In this document: in pieces, positions 4,748 to 10,790 of the stretch
Layout of the letters: every line of letters begins with the position of its first letter
How positions within the stretch are numbered: the stretch's first letter is position 1
Assembly (NCBI GenBank): GCA_021442545.1
Contig: JABUSX010000201.1
Span: 1 to 10,790 of the forward strand
Length of the DNA: 10,790 nucleotides
Source of the DNA: Eubacterium sp.
GTDB lineage: Bacteria; Bacillota; Clostridia; Lachnospirales; Lachnospiraceae
Direction: 5' to 3'
Notes under the pieces: generated by a model
Told to the model about the DNA's origin: nothing
Seen by the model: only the letters and a program-made list of their open reading frames with translations
Databases searched by the model: none
Made by a program: the position numbers and the translations under genes

Positions 4748-7567
4748 ATGAAGAAAAAAGTATTAGCCATTATCCTTACGATGGCCATGTGTACGACATG
4801 CGTGACCCCGGTGTTTGCTTCGGAAGGAACGGATGTTGCTGTGGGATCTGAAAATGAAATATCTGCAGAACTGAGTGCGGAAGATTCTGCTCCGGCGGAA
4901 GATCCTGCCCTGCCTGAAACGGAAGAAGCAGCGGATACGGAATCCTCATCAGGCGAGGCCGCAGATGTGATTGACGAACTGATTACAGAAGATGAGCCTG
5001 CTGTCGATGATTCGATCTGGGACGACCCATATATCGATGAAGATATCGATTTCGATGAGGATACGTCTTCCGATTCCGAAACCAGTATTTTCGATGATGC
5101 AGCTATAACAGATGAAATAAGCGAAGATATCGGTTATGAGGATATGGAGGACGAAACGGTTCCGTCAGAAGAGATCCTTGCAGAGGATGAGACGGATTCG
5201 AAGAAAGTAAAAGAGGAACTGTCCGGGGCTGACGATGAGTCAGAAGACGATAAGGATTCTCTCAAAAAGAACAAAAAGAAAAAAGATGCGGGTACAGAAG
5301 AGCAGACCGAAACGGCTTCCGGTGAATGCGGTGCAAATGCAACGTGGAAGCTCAAGGACGGAAAGCTGACCGTATCAGGCAGCGGTCCCATGGACTATTC
5401 CAAGCGTCCCTGGGAAAAATATAAATCCGAGATTACATCCGTGGTGATCGGTTCCCAGATCACGAATGTTGCGGATGAAGCGTTTAAAGGATGTTCCGTA
5501 CTGTACTCTGTCAAGATCGGAAGCGGTGTTCTTGCAATCGGGAATTATGCATTCAGTGACTGTCCGCAGCTGCTGAGCGTGACGATCCCCAATTCGGTTC
5601 TTTCAATTGATCATCATGCGTTTGCCGAAGATACGAATCTGACCAGGGTCGTGATCGGCGACCACGTGGAAATAATCGGCACGTCTGCTTTCTGCGACTG
5701 CAAAAACCTGACGGATCTGACCATTGGATCCCGTGTAACTTCGATCGGCGTTTTTGCATTTGCCTATGACAGTTCCCTGACCAGCGTTCACATACCGGCC
5801 AAGGTGACGACGATCGATCAGGGCGCCTTCCTTGATAACAAGGCCATGACGACCCTTACCTTTGCGGAAGGTTCAAAACTGACGACGATCGGAAAAGAAG
5901 CTTTCGGGAACTGCAGCCGTCTTACAGATGTTGCCATCCCGGCCAATGTGACGGAGATCGGTGACAATGCATTCCAGAATGGTTACAGGCTGTCTTCTCT
6001 GACGTTTGAGGGAACTAAGCTGAAAAAGATCGGAACCGAAGCGTTCAGCGGCTGCAGCAGTCTGACTTCCGTCCGTATTCCGGCCGGTACGGACAAGATC
6101 GGCGACCGTGCCTTTGCCGGCTGTTCTTCTTTGAGCAAACTTTCGCTGAAAGCGGGTCTGAGATCGATCGGCCATGAGGCATTTTCCGGCTGTTCACTGA
6201 CTTCCGTGTCTGTTCCTTCGACAGTAACCACGATCGGAAACAGTGCATTCAGTGAAAATACGGATTTGGCGAAACTGGTTCTGAGGAAGGGACTGGTTTC
6301 GATCGGGGACAATGCATTTGCAAACTGTACATCCCTGAGCAGCCTGGTGATTCCTTCCACTGTAACTTCCGTCGGTGAGTATACGTTCCGTAACTGTACC
6401 GGTCTTACTTCGGCCGTGATCGGGGATAACGTCACCCTCATAGATTTTGAAGCATTCTGCAACTGTACGTCACTTTCCGATCTCGTTTTCGGAAAAAACC
6501 TGAATCTCATAGGCGACAGTGCCTTTGCCGGGTGCAGCAAACTGACAGATCTGGTGATTCCGAACAGTGTAAAGACGATCGCTGAGTACGCGTTCCGGGA
6601 TTGCACCAGACTGAAGTCCGTTAATATCGGAAGCGGTATTGCAAATATAAAAGACGGTGCATTTTCTGATGATATATCGCTGCGTGAGGTGGTGATCTAC
6701 AACAAGACGGTATCCTTTGCGGATCTGTCTTTCAATCGCTGTAAAAATGTTGTCTTCTACGGACCGGACGGCGGCGGTACGGTAAAAACGTTTGCCAAAA
6801 ACCATGGTTTTTCCTACAAGAATATTGTAAAAACTCCGCTTTCCGCAGACTGGTTCTGCCTGAGCGAGACGGAATATCTCTATGATTCAAAAACACACAA
6901 GCCGGCCGTAATAAATTTAGAGGGACTCACGGAGAATTTTGATTATGTCGTATCCTATGAGAATACCAGAAATGCGGGAACGGCAAAGGCTGTCCTCATC
7001 GGAATGAACGGATACGGCGGTACAGTGACTCTGAATTATAAAATTTCCGCACGCGATCTCAGTGACTGTACCATCACGGTGCCTTCGAAAAGCACCTATA
7101 CCGGAGAAGTCATCAAGGCACCGGTAACCGTAAAAGCGGGGAAGGTTACGATGGATTCCTCCAATTATACGCTGACCTACGGTAATAACAAAGCTGTCGG
7201 AAAAGCGTTCGTGACGATTACTCCGAAGAAAAATCTGACGGGAACGCCTGTCACAAAATATTTCAAAATTGTACCCACCGGCACGGTTCTTACCTCCCTG
7301 TCAAATAATTACGCCGGCAGGCTTAAGGTTACATGGGAGCGAAACAGCAAGGTGACAGGCTACCAGATCCAGTATTCGGCGGACAGTAAGTTTTCGTCTG
7401 CAAGAGCGATCAAGATTACGGACAACAGGACAGTGAAGAAAACGATCAGTAAGATCATCCAGAAAGGAAAGACATACTACGTCCGTATTCGTACTTATAA
7501 AAGGGTGAACGGAAGATATTACTGTTCCGGATGGAGCAAGGCGATGAGCCTGAAGATCACGAAATAA
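4748..7567 (+). CDS. secreted BspA-type leucine-rich-repeat surface protein with acidic stalk
   Basis: This is a large (939-residue) exported protein, probably cell-surface or secreted, with an adhesin-like architecture. Residues 1-24 are a signal peptide (MKKK, hydrophobic core, V-F-A cut before S25). Residues 25-190 are strongly acidic and low in complexity, ending in a lysine-rich patch (KKNKKKK). The BspA-type entry segment CGANATWKLKDGKLTVSGSG starts near 193. About 19 leucine-rich repeats of roughly 23 residues (I-G-x-x-A-F-x-x-C-x-x-L-x-x-V-x-I-P) fill 228-685. Two beta-sandwich modules of the 'YTG...Y-x-N-N-x-x-G-x-A' kind follow (about 698-765 and 768-842), then a fibronectin-III-like end (843-939). 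No LPXTG motif or terminal membrane anchor is seen, so the attachment mode is unknown. The ATG follows AGGGAG (4736-4741). BspA-type LRR proteins are known to bind host or bacterial ligands; the ligand here is unknown. Confidence 0.92.
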   Translation: MKKKVLAIILTMAMCTTCVTPVFASEGTDVAVGSENEISAELSAEDSAPAEDPALPETEEAADTESSSGEAADVIDELITEDEPAVDDSIWDDPYIDEDIDFDEDTSSDSETSIFDDAAITDEISEDIGYEDMEDETVPSEEILAEDETDSKKVKEELSGADDESEDDKDSLKKNKKKKDAGTEEQTETASGECGANATWKLKDGKLTVSGSGPMDYSKRPWEKYKSEITSVVIGSQITNVADEAFKGCSVLYSVKIGSGVLAIGNYAFSDCPQLLSVTIPNSVLSIDHHAFAEDTNLTRVVIGDHVEIIGTSAFCDCKNLTDLTIGSRVTSIGVFAFAYDSSLTSVHIPAKVTTIDQGAFLDNKAMTTLTFAEGSKLTTIGKEAFGNCSRLTDVAIPANVTEIGDNAFQNGYRLSSLTFEGTKLKKIGTEAFSGCSSLTSVRIPAGTDKIGDRAFAGCSSLSKLSLKAGLRSIGHEAFSGCSLTSVSVPSTVTTIGNSAFSENTDLAKLVLRKGLVSIGDNAFANCTSLSSLVIPSTVTSVGEYTFRNCTGLTSAVIGDNVTLIDFEAFCNCTSLSDLVFGKNLNLIGDSAFAGCSKLTDLVIPNSVKTIAEYAFRDCTRLKSVNIGSGIANIKDGAFSDDISLREVVIYNKTVSFADLSFNRCKNVVFYGPDGGGTVKTFAKNHGFSYKNIVKTPLSADWFCLSETEYLYDSKTHKPAVINLEGLTENFDYVVSYENTRNAGTAKAVLIGMNGYGGTVTLNYKISARDLSDCTITVPSKSTYTGEVIKAPVTVKAGKVTMDSSNYTLTYGNNKAVGKAFVTITPKKNLTGTPVTKYFKIVPTGTVLTSLSNNYAGRLKVTWERNSKVTGYQIQYSADSKFSSARAIKITDNRTVKKTISKIIQKGKTYYVRIRTYKRVNGRYYCSGWSKAMSLKITK
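5011..5026 (+). repeat. 16-nt direct repeat coding the S-I-W-D-D stalk motif, copy 1
   Basis: TTCGATCTGGGACGAC is identical to 8061-8076 in the next secreted-protein gene and is read in the same frame (S-I-W-D-D, followed by I-D-E or I-E-D-E). It lies within the acidic stalk of each protein, where sequence is otherwise poorly conserved. Confidence 0.8.
5429..6802 (+). repeat. BspA-type leucine-rich repeat array (about 19 units)
   Basis: Inside the 939-residue protein, the anchor [A/T/S]-F followed by a Cys or similar four residues on recurs about every 23 residues. I counted 19 anchors, from DEAF near the start to DLSF at the end. The units are diverged at nucleotide level, with no long exact direct repeat, so the array looks old rather than freshly expanded. 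Phrases such as ACGATCGG and GCATTC recur because they encode the T-I-G and A-F positions. Confidence 0.88.
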
Positions 7568-7585
7568 ATTATAAGATGAACAGAT

Positions 7586-7623
7586 GGCCGGACAGTTTTT
7601 TACAGCTGTCCGGCCGGCTTTTT
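7586..7623 (+). terminator. intrinsic terminator after the LRR protein gene
   Basis: GGCCGGACAG (7586-7595) pairs perfectly with CTGTCCGGCC (7606-7615) around a 10-nt loop, followed by GGCTTTTT. It starts 18 nt after the stop codon. It is strong and implies that the next gene needs its own promoter. Confidence 0.92.
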
Positions 7624-7863
7624 GAAAAAGAAGGAATCAGCATGATTCACCGGAACTGCTAATCGGGAAATGTACTTCTGTAAATTCCCTCTGCAAATTC
7701 ATCAGGAAGTCATTTTTCATGAAAATAATGGTCTGATTTTTATAAGAATTCTTCTTTATACGGAGAATTTTTTGTAGTAGACTGATACAAGCTGATTGCT
7801 GGTATGCAGAGTTTGTGAAAGTGTGCAGTTGCAGTCTTTTTCAATTATTGAAAGGGGATCGGA
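7624..7863 (+). promoter_or_regulatory. promoter and leader region of the L,D-transpeptidase gene
   Basis: This 240-bp stretch holds no gene. A -10 candidate TAGACT (7778-7783) has TTTATA (7755-7760) 17 nt upstream. The segments 7737-7751, 7770-7787 and 7811-7826 align with 4620-4634, 4651-4668 and 4691-4706 upstream of the LRR protein gene, in the same order and nearly the same spacing. In the two main blocks I count 13 of 18 and 13 of 16 identities, and every mismatch is a transition. A 12-bp palindrome TTTTCATGAAAA (7714-7725) lies further upstream; its role is unknown. Confidence 0.6.
7835..7857 (+). promoter_or_regulatory. hairpin able to cover the ribosome binding site of the L,D-transpeptidase gene
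   Basis: TCTTTTTCAA (7835-7844) can pair with TTGAAAGGGG (7848-7857) across a TTA loop, giving ten pairs of which three are G-U. The 3' arm contains the whole Shine-Dalgarno AAAGGGG, five to six nt before the ATG at 7864. The stem is A/U-rich and would be weak, so it may act as a modest translational brake. This is inferred from base pairing only. Confidence 0.4.
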
Positions 7864-10161
7864 ATGAAACAGAAATTTGTGGCCGTGATTCTTTGTGCGG
7901 CGATGTGTCTGGCACCTGTTACGCAGGTTTATGCCTCAGAGGTATCCGAAAGCAGTTTATCCGAGGAGATGAATTCTTCGGATGAAGGCGGTGATATCTT
8001 CACCGGCAGCGAAATCGATGAGGTGCCGGCGGCAGATGACAGGTCTGAATACGAAGACTCTTCGATCTGGGACGACGCTCTGATTGAAGACGAGACTGGG
8101 ATACCGGATGAGGAGTATTCCGACGGCAGTGGGGTCGATACCGGATCGGAAGATGATGGTTTCTATTACGATGGAGATGAGGACCTTATTCCGGATGAAA
8201 CAGATTCCGAGGAAGATCCCGGTCAGGACATCTGGTTTGACGGGGATTACGAAGAAGATGCGTCAGACGAAGCAGATGAAGCGATAGAAGAAATCACGGA
8301 AGAGCAGACGGATTCCGAAGACGGAAATACAAAGAAGGATCCGGCTCCGAAAGAACAGAGTGACGGGAAAGAACAGAGCAGGGAAGAAGCGCAGAGCGGA
8401 CCGCACGATCCGGAGACCTTTGACTGGGACGGAAACGTTCTTCGTTATTATGATAAGGACGGGATCGAGCTTTCGATCATTGAATGGCCCGGCTATGATA
8501 TTTCCACTGGTTTCCTGTACATTACGGACAAAAAGTATGCCGGAACCTATTGTCCGGATCCGGAGGCTGACGTTTTGATGGATACCTGCTGCAAACTGCA
8601 GACGGGGGATGCAGTCGGAGCAGACGGCAATCTGTATTATTTCTCTCCGAAAAAAAATAAACAAGGCATGCCCGGGAACATGCATAAGGGCTGGCTTGCC
8701 CAGGAAGATTATACAAGATGGCGTTATTACGATAGGACCACAGGTATTCGTCAGACACCTTATATTTGTGCAAGAAAACTGAATAAAACGCTGATGGGCA
8801 ATGAGAAGTATCTGCTTGATGAGGACGGCTACATTCTGAAAAACGCGAAAGCAGAAGCAGCCGACGGATATACGTATTTCAGCACGAAAAAGGGAACGAT
8901 CCGCAGAAATACCCGTGTGAAATTCAGGGATAGTGACGGAGCACACTGGTATGCGGTGAGCAAATACGGTCATATGATAACCAATAAACTGGTTAAGTTT
9001 AACGGTGTGCGGTATTATTTCGGGAAAAACGGAAGAAAGGTTTCCTGGAGAGACAGCTGGCATCGCTGCTCCAATAACCGATATTATTATTTTGGTTCTA
9101 CACCCGGAGCCGTTTCCGAAAAGAAAGGCTGGCAGCTGGTCAGAGTAAACGGGAAATCCAAAGGATGGTTCTATTTCAGCAAAAACGGAAATCATTATAT
9201 AGACCGGTGGATGGACGATATGTATTTCAGACCGGACGGAAGACTGGCTTCCGGACCGCTGGAAGTTGACGGAACGTACTATTTCTTTGGAACATCGACA
9301 ACAAAGGTCCATGACGGTTCTCTTGTCAGAGGGAAGATGATCAACTACAAGGGAGATATCTATCTGACGGATAAAAACGGGATTCTTTTTACAAACAAAT
9401 GGAAAAAGTACAAAGGAAATTATTACTACTTCATGGCAGACGGCTCCGCGCTTACCGATGATTTTGCACAGAAAGGCAGTAAATGGGGTTACTGTGATAA
9501 AAACGGTGTGTTCTGTACCGGCTGGGTGACGGTAAGCAGTACGGAGAATCTGGTGAAATACCTTAATCCGGACGAAATGGGATTTTATGAGGATGAGGTC
9601 GTTACGATCGACGGCGTACAGTACCGGTTCGATGAAAACGGATACCGCGTGAGAGACCGCCGGGCAGAATATGTCGGTTCTGATTTTTATCTGGAAGTTG
9701 ACCGTGTCAACGGGATCGTGACAGTTTACTCAGATTCATCGAAAACCATTCCGATTTATTCGGACAGGGTGTCGGTAGGCCTTCCCTGGATGGAAACGCC
9801 GCTTGTGACGAATCAGATCATCCACAGTGCAAACAGATGGGAACCCCTGATCGGACCGAGCTGGGGACAGTATGGTGTGCACGTGATCGAAGGAATCTAC
9901 TTCCATTCCGTTCCCTGTGACGAACCGAATCCTTATAATGTTCCGCCGGAAGAATATTATAAGCTGGGAAGTCCCGCTTCGCACGGCTGCATCCGCGTGA
10001 CGGTGGCAACAGCAAAGTGGATCTATCAGAACTGCAACGGATGCCCGGTTACCATTTTCGATGGTGCGTATGTGGAAGATGATGCCCGTAAGGGACCGCT
10101 CGGAAAACCGCCGATCGTTCCGATGACAGGCAATTTCGATCCGACCGATACCTTTGTATAA
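7864..10161 (+). CDS. secreted L,D-transpeptidase (YkuD domain) with acidic stalk and wall-binding-like repeats
   Basis: This 765-residue exported protein ends in a YkuD catalytic domain, predicted to form or remodel 3-3 peptidoglycan cross-links outside the membrane. Residues 1-24 are a signal peptide with V-Y-A before S25. Residues 25-181 are very acidic and carry S-I-W-D-D. From about 185 to 605 there are a dozen degenerate aromatic/glycine repeats (D-G-x-x-Y-Y-F, K-N-G, G-W) resembling choline- or glucan-binding modules. The YkuD domain starts near 609. H681 in the F-H-S-V-P motif and S706-H-G-C709-I-R-V give the H...SHGC[IV]R signature with catalytic C709. The block GPSWGQYGVHVIEGIYFHSV and the G-P-L-G-K-P tail match clostridial L,D-transpeptidases. 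The ATG follows AAAGGGG. The gene stands alone between two terminators, and its 5' end is related to that of the preceding gene. Confidence 0.93.
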   Translation: MKQKFVAVILCAAMCLAPVTQVYASEVSESSLSEEMNSSDEGGDIFTGSEIDEVPAADDRSEYEDSSIWDDALIEDETGIPDEEYSDGSGVDTGSEDDGFYYDGDEDLIPDETDSEEDPGQDIWFDGDYEEDASDEADEAIEEITEEQTDSEDGNTKKDPAPKEQSDGKEQSREEAQSGPHDPETFDWDGNVLRYYDKDGIELSIIEWPGYDISTGFLYITDKKYAGTYCPDPEADVLMDTCCKLQTGDAVGADGNLYYFSPKKNKQGMPGNMHKGWLAQEDYTRWRYYDRTTGIRQTPYICARKLNKTLMGNEKYLLDEDGYILKNAKAEAADGYTYFSTKKGTIRRNTRVKFRDSDGAHWYAVSKYGHMITNKLVKFNGVRYYFGKNGRKVSWRDSWHRCSNNRYYYFGSTPGAVSEKKGWQLVRVNGKSKGWFYFSKNGNHYIDRWMDDMYFRPDGRLASGPLEVDGTYYFFGTSTTKVHDGSLVRGKMINYKGDIYLTDKNGILFTNKWKKYKGNYYYFMADGSALTDDFAQKGSKWGYCDKNGVFCTGWVTVSSTENLVKYLNPDEMGFYEDEVVTIDGVQYRFDENGYRVRDRRAEYVGSDFYLEVDRVNGIVTVYSDSSKTIPIYSDRVSVGLPWMETPLVTNQIIHSANRWEPLIGPSWGQYGVHVIEGIYFHSVPCDEPNPYNVPPEEYYKLGSPASHGCIRVTVATAKWIYQNCNGCPVTIFDGAYVEDDARKGPLGKPPIVPMTGNFDPTDTFV
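8061..8076 (+). repeat. 16-nt direct repeat coding the S-I-W-D-D stalk motif, copy 2
   Basis: Identical to 5011-5026. It is located about 200 nt after the start codon here and about 260 nt after it in the other gene, so the stalks have gained or lost length around a retained motif. Confidence 0.8.
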
Positions 10162-10182
10162 AAGGACGGGTTATAGAGAAAG

Positions 10183-10217
10183 ACAGCCGGATGGTTTTGA
10201 ACTATCCGGCTGTTTTT
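10183..10217 (+). terminator. intrinsic terminator after the L,D-transpeptidase gene, overlapping the end of the convergent gene
   Basis: ACAGCCGGAT (10183-10192) pairs perfectly with ATCCGGCTGT (10204-10213), and a U-tract follows (10213-10217). The stop codon of the convergent pseudouridine synthase gene (10204-10202) touches the 3' arm. The hairpin may therefore also serve that gene from the other strand, where the following tract (CTTTCTCTAT) is weaker. Confidence 0.9.
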
Positions 10218-10790
10218 GTGAATTTTTTCAGATCTTCAGGTATGTCTGCGGTGAAATGCATTGCCTTTCCGGTGATGGGGTGTGTAAAATCCAGCTTCCA
10301 GGAATGGAGAGCCTGCCGGGCGAGACTATGGGGCAGGGCTGCACCGGCTTTCGGTACGCCTTTTTCAAACAGCGGAATGACATCGGGATGGTAGAGAGAA
10401 TCGCCGAGAAGGGGGTGTCCGATGGCGGCCATATGGACCCGGATCTGGTGTGTTCGGCCGGTTTCCAGATGCAGCTGAAGAAGGGTGTAAGGGGACGGGG
10501 CTTCTGCAGAAGGGGATTGTATCGTGCCCGGCTCTTTTGAAGAATGGGGTTGTACCGCGTCCGGGAAGCTGCGGCCGGGTATATGTTCAGATTCTGTTCT
10601 GTCAGGAGAGGCGGATATGGCATCATCCGTATTTTTGTGCAGAAAGTCTCTGCCGGTCAGCGGTTCATAGTGCGTAACGGCCGGATCCCCGTTTTCTTCA
10701 TCCACGCAGCGTTCAAGCAGAGAGCCTTCTTTTCGGCCGATCGGCAGGCGTAGGGTTCCGGCTCGGGCAGCCTCTTCCAGAACCGCCTCC
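10202..10790 (-). CDS. RluA/RluD-family rRNA/tRNA pseudouridine synthase, 5' end beyond window
   Basis: This is the C-terminal part of a pseudouridine synthase of the RluA family, which isomerises specific uridines in rRNA or tRNA. The frame is open to the window edge, so the gene starts to the right of 10790. The visible 196 residues include LRLPIGRKEGSLLERC, V-T-H-Y-E-P-L, the conserved LETGRTHQIRVHMAAIGHPLLGD block, A-R-Q-A-L-H-S-W and the F-T-H-P-I-T-G end. The catalytic HRLD-type motif is outside the window. A GTG at 10705 could be mistaken for a start, but it lies inside conserved sequence. About 57 extra hydrophilic residues separate V-T-H-Y-E-P-L from Y-T-L-L, where family members normally have only a handful. 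The reading frame is intact through the insertion. The exact target (RluA, RluC or RluD type) cannot be told from this part. Confidence 0.93.
   Translation of the reverse strand, partial: EAVLEEAARAGTLRLPIGRKEGSLLERCVDEENGDPAVTHYEPLTGRDFLHKNTDDAISASPDRTESEHIPGRSFPDAVQPHSSKEPGTIQSPSAEAPSPYTLLQLHLETGRTHQIRVHMAAIGHPLLGDSLYHPDVIPLFEKGVPKAGAALPHSLARQALHSWKLDFTHPITGKAMHFTADIPEDLKKFTKTAG
10493..10558 (-). repeat. imperfect 33-nt tandem repeat (2 copies) in the pseudouridine synthase insertion
   Basis: Units 10526-10558 and 10493-10525 align at 23 of 33 positions and are translated as AVQPHSSKEPG followed by TIQSPSAEAPS. The unit length is a multiple of three, so the frame is kept. This suggests that the insertion grew at least partly by tandem duplication. 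Confidence 0.65.

Noticed and set aside
4748..4819. Lipoprotein signal (Cys15 in the signal peptides of both secreted proteins)
   Set aside because: The residues before the Cys (M-A-M and A-A-M) do not fit a lipobox, and both have a good A-x-A type site before S25.
5263..5285. A-rich tract coding KKNKKKK in the LRR protein as a slippage site
   Set aside because: The runs are only five to six A long and broken by G or C.
7714..7725. TTTTCATGAAAA palindrome as an operator for the L,D-transpeptidase gene
   Set aside because: Short A/T-rich palindromes are expected by chance, it is not shared with the sister promoter region, and it lies well upstream of the proposed promoter.
8650..8657. A8 tract in the L,D-transpeptidase gene as a phase-variation switch
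   Set aside because: The tract is short, lies in the middle of the gene over Lys-Lys-Asn codons, and the gene is in frame; there is no other sign of slippage.
8263..9312. 349-codon open frame on the minus strand inside the L,D-transpeptidase gene
   Set aside because: It lies opposite a well-supported gene, has no ribosome binding site or recognisable domain, and its composition is that of an antisense shadow. The same holds for long minus-strand frames opposite coaBC (2265-3131) and coaX (3535-4377).
1..10790. CRISPR arrays, tRNA/rRNA genes, insertion sequences, phage or attachment sites
   Set aside because: No regularly spaced repeats, cloverleaf-like segments, transposase or integrase frames, or terminal inverted repeats were seen.

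Overview
The window reads as an ordinary chromosomal segment of a Gram-positive Clostridia member, most likely Lachnospiraceae. The evidence is strong AGGAGG-type ribosome binding sites, a coaBC / ECF S-component / type III pantothenate kinase cluster, a LuxS gene, and large secreted proteins with BspA-type leucine-rich repeats, YkuD domains and the C-terminal beta-sandwich modules common in that family. Base composition is moderate, near half GC by eye. No phage, transposon, CRISPR array, tRNA or rRNA is visible.

Layout, left to right. Positions 1-165 may hold the 3' end of an unidentified rightward gene. luxS (690-217, minus strand) is divergent from trpS (868-1878), and the 177-bp gap carries a promoter candidate for each. 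From 1908 to 4579 runs a compact same-strand cluster: coaBC, a PanT-like vitamin transporter S component, and coaX. It would take up pantothenate, phosphorylate it, and convert it through 4'-phosphopantothenoyl-cysteine to 4'-phosphopantetheine. It ends at a strong intrinsic terminator. Two large secreted-protein genes follow, each with its own promoter region and terminator: a 939-residue leucine-rich-repeat protein (4748-7567) and a 765-residue L,D-transpeptidase with wall-binding-like repeats (7864-10161). An RluA/RluD-family pseudouridine synthase gene enters convergently from the right edge (10790-10202) and is cut by the window.

The most interesting point is the relationship between the two secreted-protein genes. 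Their mature C-terminal domains are unrelated. Their upstream regions align in two blocks at nearly equal spacing. Their signal peptides align without gaps (15 of 26 residues identical, same predicted cleavage site). Both then have a highly acidic stalk of about 160 residues containing a shared S-I-W-D-D motif, encoded by 16 identical nucleotides. This looks like a duplicated 5' module (promoter, leader, signal peptide, acidic stalk) joined to two different effector domains: an adhesin-like repeat domain and a peptidoglycan cross-linking enzyme. Secondary observations are a sharp arginine-codon shift in the CoA cluster, a repeat-bearing insertion of about 57 residues in the pseudouridine synthase core, and possible sequestration of the ribosome binding site ahead of the L,D-transpeptidase.
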